A stretch of DNA of 64,000 nucleotides from Proteles cristata cristata (taxonomy: Eukaryota > Chordata > Mammalia > Carnivora > Hyaenidae): the NCBI GenBank assembly GCA_017311185.1, contig JAESUZ010004905.1, positions 186,001-250,000 on the forward strand, written 5' to 3'. The notes beneath the pieces are model-generated. The model was not told the origin of the DNA. It saw nothing but the letters and a program-made list of their open reading frames with translations, and did no database searches. Position 1 is the stretch's first letter; every line of letters begins with the position of its first letter. Positions 58,661 to 64,000 of the stretch are shown piece by piece. Both the position numbers and the translations under genes were made by a program.

Positions 58661-59514
58661 AAATATGTCAAGGGAGGGGTTCCCCAGACCACCCCCAGTT
58701 TCAATGTTTTATAAGGAGGATGCACAAAATTCAGCATATAGTCACATTCGTGGCTCTGACTTACTACAGTGAAAGGACACAAAGCAAAATCAGCAAAGGA
58801 AAAGACATACGGGCAAACTCCAGAGGAAACAACGCATAGCTTGTAACAGTCACCCAGCGGAGTTACCAGGACACACATAATTTCCCCATCAACAAGTTGT
58901 GACAATATATGTGAAATGTTCTATTTAGAGACTCAGTATCCAAGATTTACATCTGGGGTTGGTGATGTACTCTCTGCCTAGCATGTACCAAAATTCCAGA
59001 CTTTCTGAAGGAAAGCAAGTGTTTAGCATAAATCACATTGTTTGTACAGTTTAGGCACAGTGAGCCATTCTTATCAGGGTGGTTAAAACCCTGCCAAAAT
59101 TCCTAGTTCTCAGATGATAGCCAAGGGCTAACCTTGTGAACAGGCCTTTCAAAGGACAGCAGTCAGGGCAGCTATGTTAACTCTTTTCCACACAGTAATA
59201 TAAAGTGGTTGAATTTATCCCAGAAACGCAAGGGTAGTTAACATTTATAAAACCTATAAATAATATTCCCTAATCAGAAGAAACTAATTATTTCAATAAA
59301 CTGAGAATGTATTGATAAAATTCCATACACATTAATTATAAAAACTTTCAGCCAAGCACAAATTAATCTGATAAAATAGATCCATCCAAAATCTACAGCA
59401 AACATTATTTCTTAAAGTAATGTCGAGAACAAACAATAATGCCTACAATCAATGCTTCTATTCACCATCCCACTAGAGATCTTCACCAGTCCAGTAAGAG
59501 AAAGAAATAAAAGA
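58661..59514. other. Intergenic unique sequence
   Basis: Nothing recognised. Confidence 0.4.
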
Positions 59515-60158
59515 TACAGTAAAACCTTGGTTTGTGACCAAAATTCATTCTGGAAACAGGCTTGTAATCCAAAGCACTTGAATATCAAAGTTAATTTCCC
59601 CATAAGAAATAATGGACGCTCAGATGACTCGTTCCACAGCCCAAACACATTCATATAAAAATGATTACAATGCTGTAATATAATACAAAATAATAAAGAA
59701 AGTACAAAACATAAAGAAAAATAAACAAATTAACCTGCACTTACCTGTGAAAACCTTCGTGGCTGGTGTGAGGGAGACAAGAGAAAGGAGGGTTATTGTG
59801 TAGGACACCTTTCACTATCACTAATGGAATCACTACTATCTATTGGCTCAACAGAATCTTTCTTTTCATGCAACTTTAACAAAGAACCTATCTAATGACA
59901 CTTGCTTTTGCCTCCTTTTGAGGATTTAGTGTAAATATGACCTTGCATTGATGATCACCCATAATCCCAATGAGAGAGAGAGAGAGGGAGAGAGAGAGAA
60001 CCATCGGCTCAGTTGTGATCATGTGACATTTGGCATCACGCACTATTCACATTGCAAGACATCATTCATTTATCAAGTTAAAATTTATTAGAAATGTTTG
60101 CTCATCTTGTAGAACACTCACAGAACAAGTTACTCGCAATCCAAGGTTTTACTGCATA
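59515..60158 (+). mobile_element. Tigger-like Tc1/mariner DNA transposon, non-autonomous
   Basis: Ends are imperfect inverted repeats: acagtaaaaccttggtttg at left, and gcagtaaaaccttggattg on the other strand at right, next to TA dinucleotides. The element is about 640 bp and has no transposase frame. A GA microsatellite (59973-60000) lies inside. I place it with Tigger-type elements, but the exact family name needs a library search. Confidence 0.75.
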
Positions 60159-60187
60159 AGGACTGGAAAGAAGAAAAGGAATGTCAG

Positions 60188-60385
60188 GGGCACCTGGGTG
60201 GCTCAGTCGGCTGAGCGTCTAACTCTTGATTTCTGCTCAGGTCATGATCTCTCAGTTTGTGAGACTGAGCCCCTCGGCCTCTGCTGTCAGCACAGAGCCT
60301 GCGTGTGATTCTCCCTCCCCTCCTCTCTCTCTGCCCTTCACCTACTTGCATGTGCACACTCTCTCTCTCTCTCAAAATAAATAAA
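60188..60385 (+). mobile_element. SINEC feliform SINE
   Basis: ggggcacctgggtggctc head with tctaactcttgatttctgct body. The tail caaaataaataaagtaaaa runs into a microsatellite. Confidence 0.93.
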
Positions 60386-60391
60386 GTAAAA

Positions 60392-60426
<35 letters not shown>

Positions 60427-60525
60427 GAAGGAAGGAAGGAAGGAAGGAAGGAAGGAAGGAAGGAAAGAAAAGAAAGAAAGAAAGAAAGAAAGAAAGAAAA
60501 GAAAGAACGAAAGAAAGAAAGAAAG
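60386..60525 (+). repeat. (GAAA)n/(GGAA)n microsatellite
   Basis: About 140 bp of GAAA and GGAA units grown from the A-rich tail of the preceding SINE. The long frames on both strands here are repeat translation only. Confidence 0.97.
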
Positions 60526-60903
60526 GCCAGTATTCATAGATGATAAAGTAGTTTACCCCAAAAAGAACCAAGACAAACGTTTAGGAACACAAGAGTCTAG
60601 CAAAATGACTTAATATAAGACTGACTTAGGTGACTCCACCAGCCCCCACCCTGATGTCAGGTGACCGCTGGTACCCGTGGTACATCTCAAAACAGCCACC
60701 AGAGAGAGAGCTGTCCTGCCTTTGACACCTCTATCAGAGTCATCTCCAAGAAGAGAATGGTCCGCCACCTGAGTCCATGCCCGAGGTGCCCTCACAACCC
60801 CAGCTGAAGCCTCCTCCACTGAGCAGCAGAGCCCCCAGAGTGCTCCGGAGGAGCTGTAGACTGGGAAGGGATTAAGAGACAGTGCCTAAAAACTGCATGA
60901 TGG

Positions 60904-62331
60904 TGCTCATGGATAGGAAGAATAAATATAGTTAAGATGTCATTACTACCTAAGGCACTCTACACATTCAATGCAATTCCAATCAAAATTGCACCAGCAT
61001 ACTTCTCAAAACTAGAACAAACTATCCAAAAATTTGTATGGAACCACAAAAGACCCCGAATAGCCAAAGTAATCCTGAAAAATAAAACCAAAACGGGAGG
61101 GATCACCATCCCAGACTTTAGCCTCTACTACAAAGCTGTCATCATCAAGACAGTAGGGTATTGGCACAAAAACAGACACATAGACCAATGGAACAGAATT
61201 GAGAACTCAGAAGTGGACCCAAAAGTATACAGCCAACTAATCTTTGACAAAGCAGGAAAGAATATCCGATGGAAAAAAGACAGCCTTTTTAACAGATGGT
61301 GTTGGGAGAACTGGACAGCAACATGCAGAAGAATGAAACTAGATCATTTTCTCACACCATGCACAAAAATAAACTCAAAATGGATAAAGGACCTGAACGT
61401 GAGACAGGAAACCATCAAAACCCTAGAAGAGAAAGCAGGAAACAACCTCCTTGACCTCCACCGCAGCAACTTCTTACTTGACACATCCCCAAAAGCAAAG
61501 GAATTAAGAGCAAAAATAAACTGTTGGGACCTCCTCAAGATTAAAAGCTTCTGCACAGCCAAGGAAACAACCCAGAAAATTAATAGGCAACCAACGGAAT
61601 GGGAAAAGATAGTTGCAAATGACATATCAGATAAAGGGTTGATATCCAGAATCTACAAGGAACTCACCAAACTACACGCCCGAAAAACAAACAACCCAGT
61701 GAAGAAATGGGCAGAAGAGATGAACAGACACTTCTCCAAAGAGGACATCCAGATGGCCAACAGACACATGAAACGATGCTCAGCATCCCTCCTCATCAGG
61801 GAAATACAAATCAAAACCACACTGAGATACCACCTCACGCCAGTCAGAGTGGCTAAAATGAGCAAATCAGAGAACTCTAGATGCTGGCGAGGATGTGGAG
61901 AAACGGGCACCCTCCTACACTGTTGGTGGGAATGTAAACTGGTACAGCCCCTCTGGAAAACAGTGTGGAGGTTCCTAAGGAAACTAACAATAGAACTCCC
62001 CTATGACCCAGCAATAGCACTGCTAGGAATTTACCCAAGGGATACAGAAATGCTGAGGCATAGGAGCACATGTACCCCAATGTTCATAGCAGCACTCTCC
62101 ACAATAGCTAAAACATGGAAAGAGCCTAAGTGTCCATCAACAGATGAATGGATCAAGAAGATGTGGTTTATCTATACCATGGAATACTACATGGCAATGA
62201 GAAACAATGAAATCTGGCCATGTGTAGCAACATGGATGGACCTTGAGGGTGTTATGCTGAGCGAAATAAGTCAGGCAGAGAAAGACAAATATCATATGTG
62301 TGCACGTATAGGAGGATTAGGAGGAACTTAA
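60904..62331 (+). CDS. L1 ORF2p C-terminal fragment, open
   Basis: The last 475 codons of L1 ORF2p remain open from the truncation point to TAA at 62329-62331. It begins in the stretch just after the reverse transcriptase core ([10 protein letters not shown], then [13 protein letters not shown]). It carries the C-terminal Cys-rich motif [18 protein letters not shown] (C-x3-C-x7-H-x4-C) about 150 residues from the end. The full protein is about 1275 residues and joins an endonuclease to a reverse transcriptase. This copy lacks the endonuclease, the catalytic reverse transcriptase, ORF1 and the promoter, so it is not autonomous. Confidence 0.93.
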   Translation, partial: CSWIGRINIVKMSLLPKALYTFNAIPIKIAPAYFSKLEQTIQKFVWNHKRPRIAKVILKNKTKTGGITIPDFSLYYKAVIIKTVGYWHKNRHIDQWNRIENSEVDPKVYSQLIFDKAGKNIRWKKDSLFNRWCWENWTATCRRMKLDHFLTPCTKINSKWIKDLNVRQETIKTLEEKAGNNLLDLHRSNFLLDTSPKAKELRAKINCWDLLKIKSFCTAKETTQKINRQPTEWEKIVANDISDKGLISRIYKELTKLHARKTNNPVKKWAEEMNRHFSKEDIQMANRHMKRCSASLLIREIQIKTTLRYHLTPVRVAKMSKSENSRCWRGCGETGTLLHCWWECKLVQPLWKTVWRFLRKLTIELPYDPAIALLGIYPRDTEMLRHRSTCTPMFIAALSTIAKTWKEPKCPSTDEWIKKMWFIYTMEYYMAMRNNEIWPCVATWMDLEGVMLSEISQAEKDKYHMCARIGGLGGT

Positions 62332-62570
62332 CAGAGGACCAAGGGGGAGAAGAAGGGCGGAAATGGTGGGGGAAAGGGGAGAGGCAAACCATGAGAGACT
62401 CTTGAATGCTGACAAAAACTGAGGACTGGTGGATGTGGGGGAGGAGGGGTGGGCATGGAGGAGGGCACTTGTGGGGATGAGCACTGGGTGTTATGTGGAA
62501 ACTAATTTGACAATAAACTATTTGTAAAAAATAAAAAAAAATAAAAAAAAAATAAAAAAATAAAAAAATA
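60904..62570 (+). mobile_element. Young 5'-truncated L1 insertion
   Basis: A clean insertion with perfect 16-bp duplications aaaaactgcatgatgg at 60888-60903 and 62571-62586. It holds the end of ORF2, a 3' UTR with a gag-type purine-rich stretch and acaataaactatttg, and an interrupted A-rich tail. The lack of decay suggests recent insertion. Confidence 0.96.
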
Positions 62571-62832
62571 AAAAACTGCATGATGGGATTTCACTCTGGA
62601 GAGTTGTGTCTGTGGCCAACGGCAGGCCCAGGGCCCGAGAAAAGAAATGATTGCTGTTGAAGGGAATAAATACATTTGAGGCTTAGGGAGGGCAGGACAG
62701 ATGTGTATGGGAAACCCCAACCCCTATATATTGTAAATCGATAGGCTAAACCTTCTGTTACTGCTTCAGACCTGCTAACTCAACTTTTCCACAATAAAAC
62801 TGTATCTCCTGTTAAAAAAAAAAGAATTTACT

Positions 62833-63058
62833 GGGGCGCCTGGGTGACTTAGTCGGTTAAGCGTCCGACTTTTGCTTGGGTCATGATCTCGCGGTTCGTG
62901 GGTTCGAGCCCCGCGTCAGGCTCTGTGCTGACTGCCAGCTCAGAGCCTGGAGCCTGTTTCAGTCTGTGACTCCCTCTCTCTCTGACCCTCCCCTGCTCGC
63001 GCTGTCTCTCTCTCTCTCCTAGAAATAAAGCATTAAAAAAAAAAATTAAAAAAAAAAA
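62833..63058 (+). mobile_element. SINEC_Fc SINE, young subgroup
   Basis: Near-consensus with all subgroup markers. Flanks aaaaagaatttact and aaaaagaatttatt. Confidence 0.96.
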
Positions 63059-63267
63059 AAAGAATTTATTTATAAAATCAATTGGCTGTAAGTGGGCGAA
63101 GTGTACACTATATCAATTATATCTCAATACAGCCATTATATTTTTAAAAATCAATTAGGGCTGGTGAGTATAGCGCTTTGACGAGTGAGGACTGTGTGAG
63201 CATTTACAGCTCGTGCTAACAACAGGAATGGCTTCACATCTCATCCAAAAGCAAATACCAGATTGTT
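63059..63267. other. Intergenic unique sequence
   Basis: Nothing recognised. Confidence 0.4.
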
Positions 63268-63488
63268 TTCAATGTTTATTTATTTTGAGAGAGAGAGACA
63301 CAGAGACAGAGGGAGACAGAGCACGAGAAGGGAAGGGGCAGAGAGAGAGGGAAACACAGAATCAGAAGCAGGCTCCAGGCTCTGAGTTGTCATCACAGAA
63401 CCCAACGCGGGGCTTGAATTCACGAACCGTGAGATCATGACCTGAACTGAAGTCGGACGCTCAACGGAATGAGCCACCCAGGCGCCCT
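63268..63488 (-). mobile_element. SINEC_Fc feliform SINE
   Basis: Reversed, full element ending caggcgccc. Flank taccagatt on both sides. Confidence 0.94.
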
Positions 63489-63619
63489 ACCAGATTTTTT
63501 TTAAATACAGCAGCTGTACTGAAATATAATGCATATACCATACAACTTACTCATTTAAAGCCAAATTATATCTCAGTCATCTTGCTAAACCCCCATATTC
63601 CTAAAAATTTGCCTTGGCT

Positions 63620-63695
63620 TGCTGAATCACTATGTTGTACACCTGAAACTAATATAATAATATATGTCAATTATACTTCCAGTAAAAATGGAAAA
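63620..63695 (+). mobile_element. L1 3'-terminal fragment
   Basis: tgaatcactatgttgtacac and gtcaattatacttccagtaa match the L1 terminal block. Confidence 0.7.
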
Positions 63696-63801
63696 TTTTT
63701 AAAAATAAGCTAGGCCAGACAATTACCAAAGTTTAGGTACTCTAACAGACACCATGATAGTGAAATTGTTTAACTGTATCTTTAAAAAATCCAAAAATAC
63801 G

Positions 63802-64000
63802 GGTGTCGGGGTGGCTCAGTCAGTTAAGCATCTGACTTCACCTCAGGTCATGATCTTGCAGCTCGTGGATTTGAGCCCTCCGTCAGGCTCTGTGCTGACA
63901 GCTCAGAGCCTGGAACCTGCTTCAGATTCTGTGTCTCCCTCTTTCTCTACCCCTCCTCCACTCACGCTGTCTCCCTCTCTCTCTCAAAAATAAGTAAACA
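63802..64000 (+). mobile_element. SINEC_Fc SINE, cut by the window end
   Basis: ggtgtcggggtggctcagtc head, full body, caaaaataagtaaaca at the last bases of the window. Confidence 0.93.

Larger units (their letters stand above)
60600..62818 (+). pseudogene. Possible processed pseudogene split by an L1
   Basis: 60610-60903 and 62587-62818 would join across the L1 target. The left part has a coding-like frame (for example [17 protein letters not shown]) with stops, ending EEL-stop near 60858. The right part ends cacaataaaactgtatctcc and then A10, as a polyadenylated mRNA does. The source gene is not recognised, and a target duplication was not found. Confidence 0.42.

Noticed and set aside
59973..60000. 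CRISPR-like or satellite array
   Set aside because: A simple GA microsatellite. No spaced direct repeats occur anywhere in the window, and the genome is mammalian.
60184..60613. Frames of 77-117 codons rich in Phe/Leu/Ser or Lys/Glu/Arg
   Set aside because: They translate the GAAA/GGAA microsatellite and the adjoining SINE.

Overview
This window is carnivore nuclear DNA, almost certainly from a cat-family (feliform) species. About sixty copies of the feliform CAN-SINE (SINEC_Fc: tRNA-Lys-like head, CT-rich middle, A-rich tail) are scattered on both strands, roughly one per kilobase. They sit among L1, L2, MIR, a MER20-like element, a Tigger-like DNA transposon and a decayed class I endogenous retrovirus. 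I see no prokaryotic or phage architecture. Most open frames are chance frames or SINE/L1 translations.

The one host gene I can identify is SPTSSA (small subunit A of serine palmitoyltransferase). It lies on the minus strand as two coding exons: exon 1 at 22905-23007 inside a CpG island (about 22560-23480), and exon 2 at 4219-4322. The intron is 18.6 kb and full of repeats. The spliced product matches the known 71-residue protein, except that the codon at the usual first Met is GTG; the first usable ATG is the usual fourth residue (68 aa). The 3' UTR should run from 4218 downward into a SINE-free, AT-rich stretch.

Region by region: 1-1085 is a decayed L1 3' end. 1.5-4.2 kb is probable 3' UTR and flank. 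4.3-22.9 kb is the intron, with SINEs, L2/MIR relics and an RPL31 processed pseudogene at 14.5 kb. 22.5-23.5 kb is the promoter. 23.5-37 kb is intergenic, with SINEs, ancient LINE relics and an unidentified 3'-UTR-type retrocopy at 34.3-34.8 kb. 37.07-40.5 kb is the defective gammaretrovirus-like provirus (gag, protease, env tail and 3' LTR remnants; most of pol and env missing). 40.5-54.6 kb is dense SINE clusters, a twice-interrupted L1 and a MER20-like element. 54.99-57.6 kb is an antisense L1 carrying two SINEs. 59.5-60.2 kb is a Tigger-like element. 60.9-62.57 kb is a young 5'-truncated L1 with an open ORF2 tail of 475 codons and perfect 16-bp target duplications.

I found no undescribed biological system. 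The observations most worth a second look are the SPTSSA start-codon change, the anonymous retrocopies, the duplicated gag start in the provirus, and a young SINE subgroup with near-identical copies.
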